Assembly (NCBI RefSeq): GCF_900188065.1
Contig: NZ_FZNQ01000020.1
Span: forward strand, 1 to 41,366
DNA from: Halorubrum vacuolatum
GTDB lineage: Archaea; Halobacteriota; Halobacteria; Halobacteriales; Haloferacaceae
Direction of reading: 5' to 3'
DNA: 41,366 nt
Numbering within the stretch: position 1 is the first letter of the stretch; each line of letters opens with the position of its first letter. A model generated the notes under the pieces. That model was not told the DNA's origin. It did not search any database and worked only from the letters and a program-made list of their open reading frames with translations. The translations under genes were made by a program, and so were the position numbers. Below, piece after piece: positions 7,356 to 15,449 of this stretch.

Positions 7356-8201
7356 TTATTCGTCCTCCCGTTCCGCAAGCGCCCGATAATCCGGCAGCGT
7401 ATCGTCCTGCATCACCGCGCCACGGCCACCGTCGACGAGCACCGAACTCCCGGTGATGAACGCGGCGTCCGGGCTCGCAAGAAAGGCGACGGCCCCCGCG
7501 ACGTCCGCCGGGACGCCGATCCGCCCCGTCGGATGAATGGATTCGACGGCCGCGAACTGCCCCTCGGCAAGCTCCTCACGGGTTCGGTCGACTTCGATCC
7601 ATCCGGGTGTAACGGTGTTGACACGAACCGCCGGTCCCAGATCGAGCGCCATCGCCCGAGTCATGCCGTTGACGCCGGCTTTCACCGCGTTATACGGGAA
7701 GTGTGCGGGCATCGTCGCGGTGGCGTGATTCGAGGAGACGTTGATTATCGCTCCTCGATCCATATGCGAGAGCGCGGCCCGTGCCGCGAGCCAGTACCCC
7801 CGGAAGTCGGTTTCGAGGACGAACTCCCAGTCGTCCAGAGTCGCCCCGTCGACGGCGGTTTCGGTCTGGACGGCCGCGTTGTTCACGAGGACATCGACGC
7901 CGCCATAGGATTCAGCCGCCGCCTCCGCAAGCGCGGCGATGTCATCGGGTTTCCGCATATCCGCTCGGACGAACGTCGCCGCACCCGCTGTGTCCGCCGT
8001 CGACGCGTCGGTGATCTGTTCGACGACGGCCTCGCCGCGACCCGTGTCGCGTCCCGACACGACGACGTTGGCCCCCTCGGCGACGAACCGTTCAGCGATC
8101 GCCGCACCGATCCCGCGGGTCGAGCCGGTGACGATGACGGTCCGATCCGCGAAGCGACCGTCGACGGCGTGTTCGACCGGCGAGTCGGGTCGGTGGGTCA
8201 T
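7356..8201 (-). CDS. SDR-family dehydrogenase, candidate galactose 1-dehydrogenase (281 aa)
   Basis: This is a short-chain dehydrogenase/reductase. The cofactor motif is TGSTRGIG at residues 25-32, NNAA is at 107-110, and the catalytic set is S157, Y170 and K174 in YNAVK. The C-terminus keeps the TPGW and FITGSSVLVDGG blocks of classical SDRs. It is the last gene of the leftward operon, 45 nt after galactonate dehydratase. An oxidation of galactose to galactonolactone is the missing step in that pathway, so I infer galactose dehydrogenase, but SDR sequences alone do not fix the substrate. A gluconate or ketogluconate reductase is an alternative. The N-terminal 18 residues before the first beta strand are an unconserved acidic extension. 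Confidence 0.85.
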   Translation of the reverse strand: MTHRPDSPVEHAVDGRFADRTVIVTGSTRGIGAAIAERFVAEGANVVVSGRDTGRGEAVVEQITDASTADTAGAATFVRADMRKPDDIAALAEAAAESYGGVDVLVNNAAVQTETAVDGATLDDWEFVLETDFRGYWLAARAALSHMDRGAIINVSSNHATATMPAHFPYNAVKAGVNGMTRAMALDLGPAVRVNTVTPGWIEVDRTREELAEGQFAAVESIHPTGRIGVPADVAGAVAFLASPDAAFITGSSVLVDGGRGAVMQDDTLPDYRALAEREDE

Positions 8202-8246
8202 CGTCTCACCCGCAGGCGACGTGATCGGCTCGTCCGTGCCTGCATC

Positions 8247-9398
8247 TTACCACTCCGCGACGCTTCCATCGTCGTGTCGCCAGATCGGGTTGTGCCAGTC
8301 GACGCCGCCGGTCTGGTTTCGCACGTACGCCTCGTCGATCTCGATGCCGAGTCCCGGGCCGTCGGGGATATCGACGTAGCCGTCGCGGTACTCGAAGACC
8401 GACGGGTCCGCGAGATAATCGAGCACGTCGCTCGTCTCGTTGTAGTGGATATCGAGGCTCTGTTCCTGGATCAGCGTGTTCGGCGAACACGCGTCGACCT
8501 GAATACACGACGCCAACGCGATCGGGCCGAGCGGACAGTGTGGCGCGATCGAAACGTCGTAGGCCTCGGCCATCGCCGCGATCTTTTTGACCTCGGTGAT
8601 CCCACCCGCATGTGAGAGATCGGGCTGGATCACGTCGACGGCGTTCTCCTCGAAGACCCGCTTGAAATCCCAGCGGGAGTACATCCGCTCGCCGGTCGCG
8701 ATCGGGATCGTCGTCGACGCCCGGATATCCGCGAGCGCATCGTTGTGCTCGGACAGGACGGGCTCCTCGATGAACATCGGCTCGTAGGGTTCGAGCGCGC
8801 GCGCGAGTCGACGGACCATCGGCTTGGCGACACGTCCATGGAAGTCGACGCCGATATCGACCTCGTTTCCGACGGCGTCCCGAACTGCCGCTAACCGATC
8901 GACAGCGTCCTCGACCGCCCGTGGGTTGTCGACGGGGCGAAGTTCGGAGGTGGCGTTCATCTTGAGGGCGGTGAATCCGTCGGTAACCTTCTCGCGTGCC
9001 GCGTCCCCAGCGTCCCGGGGACGATCGCCGCCGATCCATTGATAAACGCGGACGCGATTGCGCGCCTTGCCACCGAGCAGTTCATACACCGGCGCATCGA
9101 GCGTCCTTCCCTTGATGTCCCACAGCGCCTGGTCGACGCCGGCGATGGCACTCATCAGGACCGGACCCCCGCGATAGAACCCGCCGCGGTACATCGCCTG
9201 CCAGTGGTCCTCGATCCGGCTCGGGTCCTCGCCGAGCAGATAGTTGTCGAGCAACTCCTCGACGGCCGTCCGAACCGTTCTGGCCCGGCCCTCGACGATC
9301 GGCTCGCCCCACCCGACGGTGCCATCACTCGTCGTGAGTTTCAAAAACAGCCACCGAGGCGGAACCTCGAACAGCTCGTAGTCGGTGAGTCTGCTCAT
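8247..9398 (-). CDS. dgoD: D-galactonate dehydratase, enolase superfamily (383 aa)
   Basis: This enzyme dehydrates D-galactonate to 2-keto-3-deoxygalactonate. The N-terminal capping domain contains YRGGFYRGGPVLMSAIAG at 70-87, and the barrel carries the active site. D185 and H187 (in GVDFHGR), E211 (in FIEEP), E237 (in ATGERMY) and H287 (in APHCPLG) sit at a constant +2 offset from D183, H185, E209, E235 and H285 of E. coli DgoD. Length is almost the same (382). The start ATG overlaps the stop of the ATPase gene upstream (ATGA), so the two are translationally coupled. Its presence in a sugar-import operon points to De Ley-Doudoroff galactose catabolism. The later kinase and aldolase are not in this window. 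Confidence 0.92.
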   Translation of the reverse strand: MSRLTDYELFEVPPRWLFLKLTTSDGTVGWGEPIVEGRARTVRTAVEELLDNYLLGEDPSRIEDHWQAMYRGGFYRGGPVLMSAIAGVDQALWDIKGRTLDAPVYELLGGKARNRVRVYQWIGGDRPRDAGDAAREKVTDGFTALKMNATSELRPVDNPRAVEDAVDRLAAVRDAVGNEVDIGVDFHGRVAKPMVRRLARALEPYEPMFIEEPVLSEHNDALADIRASTTIPIATGERMYSRWDFKRVFEENAVDVIQPDLSHAGGITEVKKIAAMAEAYDVSIAPHCPLGPIALASCIQVDACSPNTLIQEQSLDIHYNETSDVLDYLADPSVFEYRDGYVDIPDGPGLGIEIDEAYVRNQTGGVDWHNPIWRHDDGSVAEW

Positions 9399-10513
9399 CG
9401 GACGCCCTCCACCGCGCTTTCGGTCGGCTCGCTCGTTTTCGTCTTCAACGCCTCCCCGTCGTCGACATCGAACAGGTACAGCGAGCCCTCCTCGAACGAG
9501 AAGGCGACCCGGTCGCCGGCTTCAGGACGTTGTTCGGGAGCGATCCGTGCCGTGAGTTCGTGGTCGTCGAGCCGCATGTAACAGAAGTTCTCGTTGCCCA
9601 TCGGCTCGACGACCGCCACGTCGGCGTGGTTCGTTCCGTCCGCAACCAATCGGATATCCTCCGGCCTGATGCCGACCCGAACCCGCTTTCGATCCCGGAG
9701 TGGGGTCGAATCGTCCAGTTCGTAGGCGAATCCGCCCGGCCCTGTGATCGTCGCTCCCTCGACGTCGGCCGTAAAGAGGTTGATGCTCGGCGAGCCGATG
9801 AAGTCGGCGACGAACTCGTTGGCCGGATCCAGATAGACCTCCTCCGGCGGGCCGACCTGCTGTAAGATCCCGCCGTCCATCACCGCGATCCGGTCGCCCA
9901 TCGCCATCGCCTCGGTCTGATCGTGAGTGACGTACACCGTCGTTACGCCGAGGTGCTCCTGGAGCTCCTGGAGCTCCGTCCGCATATCGGATCGGAGCTT
10001 CGCGTCCAGGTTCGACAGCGGTTCGTCCATCAAGAACACCTCGGGCTCACGAACGATCGCCCGACCGAGCGCGACGCGCTGTTGCTGACCGCCCGATAGC
10101 TCCTTCGGTTTGTCCGACAACAACTCGCTGATCCCCAGCGTCCCCGCGACGTCATCGACGCGCTCGTGGATCTCAGCGGACGACAGCGACGTCGAGAGCT
10201 TGAGCCCGAAGCCGATGTTCTCCCGGACGGTCATATGCGGGTAAAGCGCGTAGTTTTGAAACACCATCGCGACGTCCCGCTCGCTTGCTTGATACTCCGT
10301 TACGTCCCGTTCGCCGAATTGGATCCGACCCTCAGTGACGTCCTCTAATCCCGCGATGCAGCGAAGCGTCGTCGACTTGCCACACCCGGACGGGCCGACG
10401 AGGACGAGGAACTCCCCGTCCGTAACGGAGAGGGAGACCTCTTCGACCGCGACGACCGAGTCGCCGCCGGTACCGTACACCTTGGTGAGATCCGATAGGT
10501 TGATTCGTGCCAT
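9395..10513 (-). CDS. MalK/UgpC-type sugar ABC transporter ATPase (372 aa)
   Basis: This is the ATPase of a CUT1 carbohydrate importer. Walker A is GPSGCGKST at 40-48, the signature is LSGGQQQR at 139-146, and Walker B is FLMDEP at 160-165, followed by the D loop and switch His. The last 130 residues form the TOBE-type domain of MalK-like proteins. It is 4 nt from the permease gene upstream and overlaps galactonate dehydratase downstream. CUT1 ATPases are often shared by several importers. The last 15 residues are a variable acidic tail. The substrate is inferred from context to be galactose or a galactoside. Confidence 0.92.
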   Translation of the reverse strand: MARINLSDLTKVYGTGGDSVVAVEEVSLSVTDGEFLVLVGPSGCGKSTTLRCIAGLEDVTEGRIQFGERDVTEYQASERDVAMVFQNYALYPHMTVRENIGFGLKLSTSLSSAEIHERVDDVAGTLGISELLSDKPKELSGGQQQRVALGRAIVREPEVFLMDEPLSNLDAKLRSDMRTELQELQEHLGVTTVYVTHDQTEAMAMGDRIAVMDGGILQQVGPPEEVYLDPANEFVADFIGSPSINLFTADVEGATITGPGGFAYELDDSTPLRDRKRVRVGIRPEDIRLVADGTNHADVAVVEPMGNENFCYMRLDDHELTARIAPEQRPEAGDRVAFSFEEGSLYLFDVDDGEALKTKTSEPTESAVEGVR

Positions 10514-10517
10514 GATA

Positions 10518-11354
10518 TCACTCCTTGAGCGATCCCGCGAGGATGCCGCTGACGAACTGTTTTTGAAGGATCAAAAACAGGATGGCCATCGGAATGATCG
10601 CGAGCGAACTCGCGACCATTATCTGATCGAAGTTCACGCGTCGACTCTCCTCGAGACCGGACAGTGCGACCGGGATCGTGTAGTTCGCCGAGTCCTCCAA
10701 AATGACCAGCGGGTACAGAAAGAGGTCCCACTGGAACAAAAAGAGGATGATGGCGAGCGCGGCAACCGACGATCGCATCGCTGGCAACGCGATCCGGTAG
10801 AAGATCTGGAACTCCGTCGCCCCGTCCATGCGTGCGGATTCGAGCAGGGCGTCGGGGATCGACTTCATGTTCTGTCGCATCAGAAAGATCCCGATCGGGT
10901 TCGCCAGCCACGGGATGATGATCGCCCGGAACGTGTCCGTCCAGCCGATCTGGCTCATCATCAGGAACAGCGGGATAACGAGCAGCTGGATCGGCAGGAT
11001 AAGCGTCGCCAAGATCGTATAGAAGATCGGCTCTTTGAACCGGAACTCGTACTTCGCGAACGCGAATCCGGCCATCGAACACAGAAGCACCGAGAGGACC
11101 GTGTAGACGACCGCGATGAAGACGCTGTTCCAGATCGAGATCAGGAAATCGGTCTCCTCGTGTAACACGGCGAGGTTATCGAAGAACGCGGTGCCGGGAT
11201 ACAGCCGCGGCGGGAACTGCAGGAACTCCTCCTGTGGCAGCGTCGCCGCGACCATCATCCAGTAGAGCGGCACCATCATCCCGAGCGTCATCACGATGAC
11301 GAACGAGTAGGTGAGGAACTTCCAGACGGCGTCCCGTTGGCGCTGTTTACGCAT
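10518..11354 (-). CDS. Sugar ABC transporter permease, MalG/UgpE type (278 aa)
   Basis: This inner-membrane permease has six predicted helices. The cytoplasmic EAA loop, centred on DALLESARMDGA, lies at about 168-192 and binds the ATPase. The stretch EEFLQFPPRLYPG at 43-55 is typical of MalG-type CUT1 subunits. The ATG at 11352-11354 follows a possible GTG at 11355-11357; the ATG shares one base with the stop of the upstream permease (TGATG), which suits coupled translation. It pairs with that permease to form the channel. Confidence 0.9.
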   Translation of the reverse strand: MRKQRQRDAVWKFLTYSFVIVMTLGMMVPLYWMMVAATLPQEEFLQFPPRLYPGTAFFDNLAVLHEETDFLISIWNSVFIAVVYTVLSVLLCSMAGFAFAKYEFRFKEPIFYTILATLILPIQLLVIPLFLMMSQIGWTDTFRAIIIPWLANPIGIFLMRQNMKSIPDALLESARMDGATEFQIFYRIALPAMRSSVAALAIILFLFQWDLFLYPLVILEDSANYTIPVALSGLEESRRVNFDQIMVASSLAIIPMAILFLILQKQFVSGILAGSLKE

Positions 11355-12364
11355 CACTCATCACCTCCGAGTTTGATCTGTGCGATCGAGATCACGCTGA
11401 CGATGGCCACGAAGACCACCGTAAGCGCGCTTGCATAACCGAGGTTCGGACTCCCCACGAACGCCTCCCGATAGATGTACTGGACGATCGTAATCGTCGC
11501 GTTCGTCGGCCCACCGCCGGTGATAACGTATGGCTCCGCGAACAGTTTGAACGTCCCGATCGTCGACAGCACGACGACGAACAGAAGCACCGGCCGAAGC
11601 TGCGGCAGCGTCACATATCGGAACTTCTGCCAGCGATTCGCGCCGTCGATCTCGGCGGCTTCATAGAGCTGTTGGGGTATCGTCTGTAACCCCGCAAGCA
11701 GGATGATCATATTGTAGCCGGTCCACCGCCAAGTGACCGCAGTCACGATCGTTTTGCGTGCCCAGAACTCGCTGCGAAGCCACTCGATGGGTTCGACCCC
11801 GATCGTCGCCAAGAGATAATTGATAAATCCGGTTTCGTTGAAGAGGATCACGAATATCGTCGAGTAGGCGACGATGTTCGCCGAGACCGGCAACGCGATC
11901 GCCGTCCGAAAGACGCCCTTCGCGCGGAGGAACGCCGCGTTCAACGCGATCGCGAGCGCCAGCGCCAACCCGATCATGATCGGGACCTGGATCACGAGGA
12001 TGTACGTCGTGTTGAACATCGCCTGCCAGAACAGGCCGTCGCCGAGCATCCGGCTGTAGTTTCCGAACCCGATGAACTGGAGGTCGGCGATCTCCGGGAC
12101 CTGAACGAAGATCGGCCCGAGATCGATGAAAAAGAGCGTCCCGTCACCGATCCCCTGGTACTCGAAAAACGAGAGGTAGACCGTGTAGACGACGGGGAAC
12201 AACAGGAAGATGCCGAAGATGATGAAAAACGGCGAGATAAGCACATACGCGACCTGTTCACGGGAGAGTGCCGGAAGGGTCGCGGTGATGCGTCTACGAA
12301 TGGTGCGAAATCGGTCCCAGAGTTCGGAACGGGTCCATCCCCGGGATTCGCTGTTCGTCGCCAT
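11354..12364 (-). CDS. Sugar ABC transporter permease, MalF/UgpA type (336 aa)
   Basis: This is the second channel subunit of the CUT1 importer. A basic cytoplasmic N-terminus of about 40 residues precedes the first helix (SPFFIIFGIFLLFPVVY, 44-60). The EAA loop, with YEAAEIDGANRWQKF, lies at 234-248. The TLPQLRPVL that follows is conserved in UgpA-type permeases. It follows the binding-protein gene by 13 nt and overlaps the next permease. Lengths and order (binding protein, MalF-type, MalG-type, ATPase) match standard sugar importers. Confidence 0.9.
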   Translation of the reverse strand: MATNSESRGWTRSELWDRFRTIRRRITATLPALSREQVAYVLISPFFIIFGIFLLFPVVYTVYLSFFEYQGIGDGTLFFIDLGPIFVQVPEIADLQFIGFGNYSRMLGDGLFWQAMFNTTYILVIQVPIMIGLALALAIALNAAFLRAKGVFRTAIALPVSANIVAYSTIFVILFNETGFINYLLATIGVEPIEWLRSEFWARKTIVTAVTWRWTGYNMIILLAGLQTIPQQLYEAAEIDGANRWQKFRYVTLPQLRPVLLFVVVLSTIGTFKLFAEPYVITGGGPTNATITIVQYIYREAFVGSPNLGYASALTVVFVAIVSVISIAQIKLGGDE

Positions 12365-12377
12365 CAGCGCCGGCCCA

Positions 12378-13733
12378 TCAGGCTAACTCGCGGTCGGTTC
12401 GATCGGCGACCTCCTCGGCGGCGTTTTCAACCGCCTCCTCGGGGTCGAGGTCGTCACGGAGCATCGCGAAGAAGTGGTTGTTGATCGCATCGGAGACCTC
12501 AGGCGTGTTGACCGAGTATTCATACTCGGGCATCTCCTCCGCGACATCGGCGAACAGCCGTCGAGCGGGCTGCCCGTCGTAGAAATCGAGTTCCTCATCG
12601 AAGACCTCCTCGTTTTCGTAGGTCGTCTCCAGTGCCGGAAAGAGCCCGTACTCATCGTACATGAGCAGCTGCATCTCGTCGGTCGCGAGCGTCCACGTGA
12701 TGAAATCCCAGGCACGGTCCCGCTCGGCCCCGTCGATCTGTGAGGGGATCATCAGGCTCGATCCGCCCCAGTTCGATGCACGCGGGCCGCCCTCCTCGTG
12801 TGCGGGGATCCGATACACCCCCCAAAGACCGTCCGTCTCCGGCAGCTCGTCCCGAAGCGTGCCCTCCATCCAGGCCGCGGAGGGTAAGGAGGCGATGTCG
12901 CCCGCGCCGTATGCGTCGAACCACGCCGGCGACCAGCCCTCGATCAGGCGGCCGACGTCCTCGTCGTAGAGCCGTTTGATCGTCTCGGCGATCTGGATGG
13001 AGTCGTCGTTGTAGATGTTGACCTCGCCGTCCTCGGTGAACGGCCGGTTTCCGAGTTGGCGGAACTGGTAGCGCCAGACTCCGTCGAGATCGTTCTCGGG
13101 AATCTCGGTCATATAGACGTCGTCGGGGAGCTTCTGACCTTCCTCGATGAAGTCGTCCCACGTCTCGATCGCGTCGGCTTCAAGCCCGTGTTCGTCGTAC
13201 ACGTCCCGACGATAGTAGACCGCCGTCGGTCCGATGTCCCATGGGATCGCGTAGGCCCCATCGTCATCCGTCAACGACGCCCATGCACCCTCGACGAAAT
13301 CGTCCTCGATACCCGCCTCGTCCAGTCGATCGGAGATCTCGAGAATGGCACCCGTATCGATCTCCGCCGGGCCGTCGATCATCTCCAACATCGCCACGTC
13401 AGGTGCCCCCGAACCGGCGGTCAGTCGGCTGCGAAGGTCCTCTTTCATCGCCTCCCGACCGAACTCCTCGACGTTGATGGTCCCGCCGTGCTCGGCTTCG
13501 TATTCCTCCGCGGTCAGCATCATCGCCCGGGCGGCGATGTCCCATCCCCAGACGTCGATCTCGTCGGCCATCCCGTCGGCATCCGCCCCGTCATCGGCGT
13601 CGTCCGCACCGTTATCGTCGTCGGGTTCGGTCCCGACACAGCCGGCGAACGCCGCGAGCCCGAGCGCGGCGCTGCCCTGAAGAAGTCGTCGTCGGTTGTA
13701 TCCTCCGGTGTGATCGTTTGACATCGTATCCAT
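12378..13733 (-). CDS. Extracellular sugar-binding lipoprotein of the ABC importer (451 aa)
   Basis: This solute-binding protein of family 1 captures sugar outside the cell. The N-terminus has a twin-arginine motif (NRRRLLQ at 13-19), a hydrophobic stretch and a lipobox ending at C32 (AFAGC), so it is a Tat-exported lipoprotein. An Asp-rich linker at 36-58 tethers it, which is usual in haloarchaea. The rest is a two-lobe binding fold with WDIGPTAVYYR and a SAAWMEGTLRDE region that resemble family 1 proteins. It is the first gene of the operon, with a strong TATATAAA box 24 nt upstream. A second Met at residue 4 is possible. Specificity for galactosides is inferred from the neighbours. Confidence 0.9.
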   Translation of the reverse strand: MDTMSNDHTGGYNRRRLLQGSAALGLAAFAGCVGTEPDDDNGADDADDGADADGMADEIDVWGWDIAARAMMLTAEEYEAEHGGTINVEEFGREAMKEDLRSRLTAGSGAPDVAMLEMIDGPAEIDTGAILEISDRLDEAGIEDDFVEGAWASLTDDDGAYAIPWDIGPTAVYYRRDVYDEHGLEADAIETWDDFIEEGQKLPDDVYMTEIPENDLDGVWRYQFRQLGNRPFTEDGEVNIYNDDSIQIAETIKRLYDEDVGRLIEGWSPAWFDAYGAGDIASLPSAAWMEGTLRDELPETDGLWGVYRIPAHEEGGPRASNWGGSSLMIPSQIDGAERDRAWDFITWTLATDEMQLLMYDEYGLFPALETTYENEEVFDEELDFYDGQPARRLFADVAEEMPEYEYSVNTPEVSDAINNHFFAMLRDDLDPEEAVENAAEEVADRTDRELA

Positions 13734-13999
13734 CAGGATTAATCAACCACTACTATATAAATGTTTGTATCGTTTGATGAAAAATTACTTACGAAGGCTT
13801 CTTTCGGCGTTCTCTACAAGGAAACGACGTGCATTTATATACTCCATGTGGTGCCATTTCGGCCATTAGCAGGAAATTGTTGCCTCAGCAGTGTTTAATC
13901 CTACCCCAAAATGGCAGAATAATTTAAGCTAACCACCACCGCGTTTAGCCATAGAGAACAAACTTTAGTGACTCCACTCATATGTACTACAAGAGAACG
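13734..13999. promoter_or_regulatory. Divergent regulatory region between the importer operon and iclR
   Basis: TATATAAA at 13754-13761 reads as TTTATATA on the minus strand and is correctly placed for a leaderless importer transcript. A second TTTATATA occurs on the plus strand near 13833-13842, in the middle of the spacer. The AT-rich block TGTTTGTATCGTTTGATG just upstream of the operon TATA box is a plausible place for IclR binding, but it is not a clean palindrome. ACTTTAG near 13962 may serve the iclR gene. Apart from these I see nothing coding. Confidence 0.5.
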
Positions 14000-14773
14000 A
14001 TGGGGGATGACGAGGGTGTTTCCGTTCAGGCCATCGCGACGACCTTCGAGATACTGGAAACGCTTCGCGACCGGGATGGGGCCGGCGTAACCGAGCTGGC
14101 AACGGAAGTCGGCGTGTCGAAAAGCGCCGTCTACAACCACTTGTCGACCCTGTCGGCGCTCGGATACGTCACGCAGGAAAACGGACGATATCGGCTCACC
14201 TACGGGTTCCTTCAGCTAGGACTGGCGATCCGTGAACGGAGTCCCTTATATACTGCCTCCAAGTCCGCGCTGCAGACGCTCGCACGGACGACAAACGAGA
14301 CGGTCAACTTGGTCGTCCCCGAAGGGACCCACGGCGTCTATCTCTACCGTGTCGGCGGCGACGAGCACCCGATCCCCGAAGGCGGCCAGCTGGCGCTCCA
14401 CGCCTCCGCTGCCGGCAAGGCGATCCTCGCCTTTTGGGATGCCACCCGCGTAAAGGAGTTCATCGAAGAGCGGGGCCTCCCCGCGCTGACGGACGGAACC
14501 GTCACCGATCCGGCGGCGCTTCGAGATCAGCTGCGATCGATCCGCGACCGGCGCGTGGCGTTCGATCGTGGCGAACAGATCCCGGACTGGCAGTGTGTCG
14601 CCAGCCCCGTCGTCGTCGAGGGCGACCCGATCGGCGCGGTCAGTGTTTCCGGTCCCGCCGACCGTATGCGTGGCAAGCGGCTCGAAGAGGACACGACGGG
14701 ACTCGTCGTGAGCACGGCCAAATCGATCGAGATATCGCTCCTCGAGTCCGATGGACGCACGAACACCGTGTGA
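14000..14773 (+). CDS. IclR-family transcriptional regulator (257 aa)
   Basis: An N-terminal winged helix-turn-helix spans about residues 5-65, with VTELATEVGVSKSAVYNHL as the DNA-reading part. The IclR effector domain follows, with the conserved blocks LHASAAGKAILAF and VAFDRGEQIPDWQCVASPVV. I chose the ATG at 14000 rather than that at 13982, because the conserved part begins soon after it and the likely TATA box is too close to the earlier Met. The gene is divergent from the importer operon, so it most likely controls that operon and perhaps the galactosidase genes, with a sugar or sugar acid as ligand. Confidence 0.88.
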   Translation: MGDDEGVSVQAIATTFEILETLRDRDGAGVTELATEVGVSKSAVYNHLSTLSALGYVTQENGRYRLTYGFLQLGLAIRERSPLYTASKSALQTLARTTNETVNLVVPEGTHGVYLYRVGGDEHPIPEGGQLALHASAAGKAILAFWDATRVKEFIEERGLPALTDGTVTDPAALRDQLRSIRDRRVAFDRGEQIPDWQCVASPVVVEGDPIGAVSVSGPADRMRGKRLEEDTTGLVVSTAKSIEISLLESDGRTNTV

Positions 14774-14848
14774 GCGCCGGTACGGCATCGCGAACGCTCG
14801 GGCTCGTTGTTTCCCCGTTTCCGGTCACCGATGGCTAGTCCGCCTCCG

Positions 14849-15358
14849 TCACGACATCCTCCCGCGAACCTCCTCGGCAACCCGTTGCATCGTTTCGAAC
14901 GAGTCCTCATCGTAGGCGATCACCCGCACGTTACCCAGCGTCGTCGGGTCGAACGCGATGATCTCCTCGAAGATGTAGCCGCTCCCCTCCTCGAGTGCGA
15001 CACCAGCGATCCCACAACCGAGCGCCGGAAGGACGATGGACTCGCACCCGAGCTCCTCAGCTTTCGAAAGCGCGTTGCGCGTCGCGATTCGGATGCTCGA
15101 TTCGTCCGCTCCGCCACCGAGTTCCATCGTGGCGGCGTGGATGACGTACGTCGCGTTGAGTTCGTATCCCGCCGTCTCGACGGCCGCACCCAAACCGATC
15201 GGCGCTCTCCGGGTCGCCTCGCGCTGGATCGCCTCACCCGCCGCATCACGGATGACACCGGCAACCCCACCGGTCATCTGAAGGTCGGTGTTCGCCGCGT
15301 TGACCAGCGCGTCCGCTTCCTGTTCGGTGATGTCCCCTTGAACCACGCTGAATCGCAT
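14849..15358 (-). CDS. Macro-domain protein, probable ADP-ribose hydrolase (169 aa)
   Basis: This is a single macro domain. The N-terminus FSVVQGDITEQEADALVNAA (residues 3-22) is the classic start. NAAN is followed by MTGGVAGVIRDAAG, the glycine-rich loop, and LPALGCGIAGV forms the second ligand loop. Length matches stand-alone MacroD/YmdB proteins (165-180). Members bind ADP-ribose and remove it from proteins or hydrolyse O-acetyl-ADP-ribose. The start at 15358 is set by homology: the frame is open for 54 more codons upstream, but those are low-complexity and Arg-rich. It converges with iclR, with 75 nt between. Confidence 0.9.
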   Translation of the reverse strand: MRFSVVQGDITEQEADALVNAANTDLQMTGGVAGVIRDAAGEAIQREATRRAPIGLGAAVETAGYELNATYVIHAATMELGGGADESSIRIATRNALSKAEELGCESIVLPALGCGIAGVALEEGSGYIFEEIIAFDPTTLGNVRVIAYDEDSFETMQRVAEEVRGRMS

Positions 15359-15449
15359 GTTCCGATCGACACAGGGAGAACTGGTAAACGTTCGTCCGGT
15401 TGAGATCCCCTGTGGAGCCCTCAGTGAACGGTCGTCGGGGCGGTCGTCT

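Noticed and set aside
7188-8615. 475-residue plus-strand open frame
   Set aside because: It is Arg/Asp-rich and antisense to the SDR and galactonate dehydratase genes, both of which have intact active sites.
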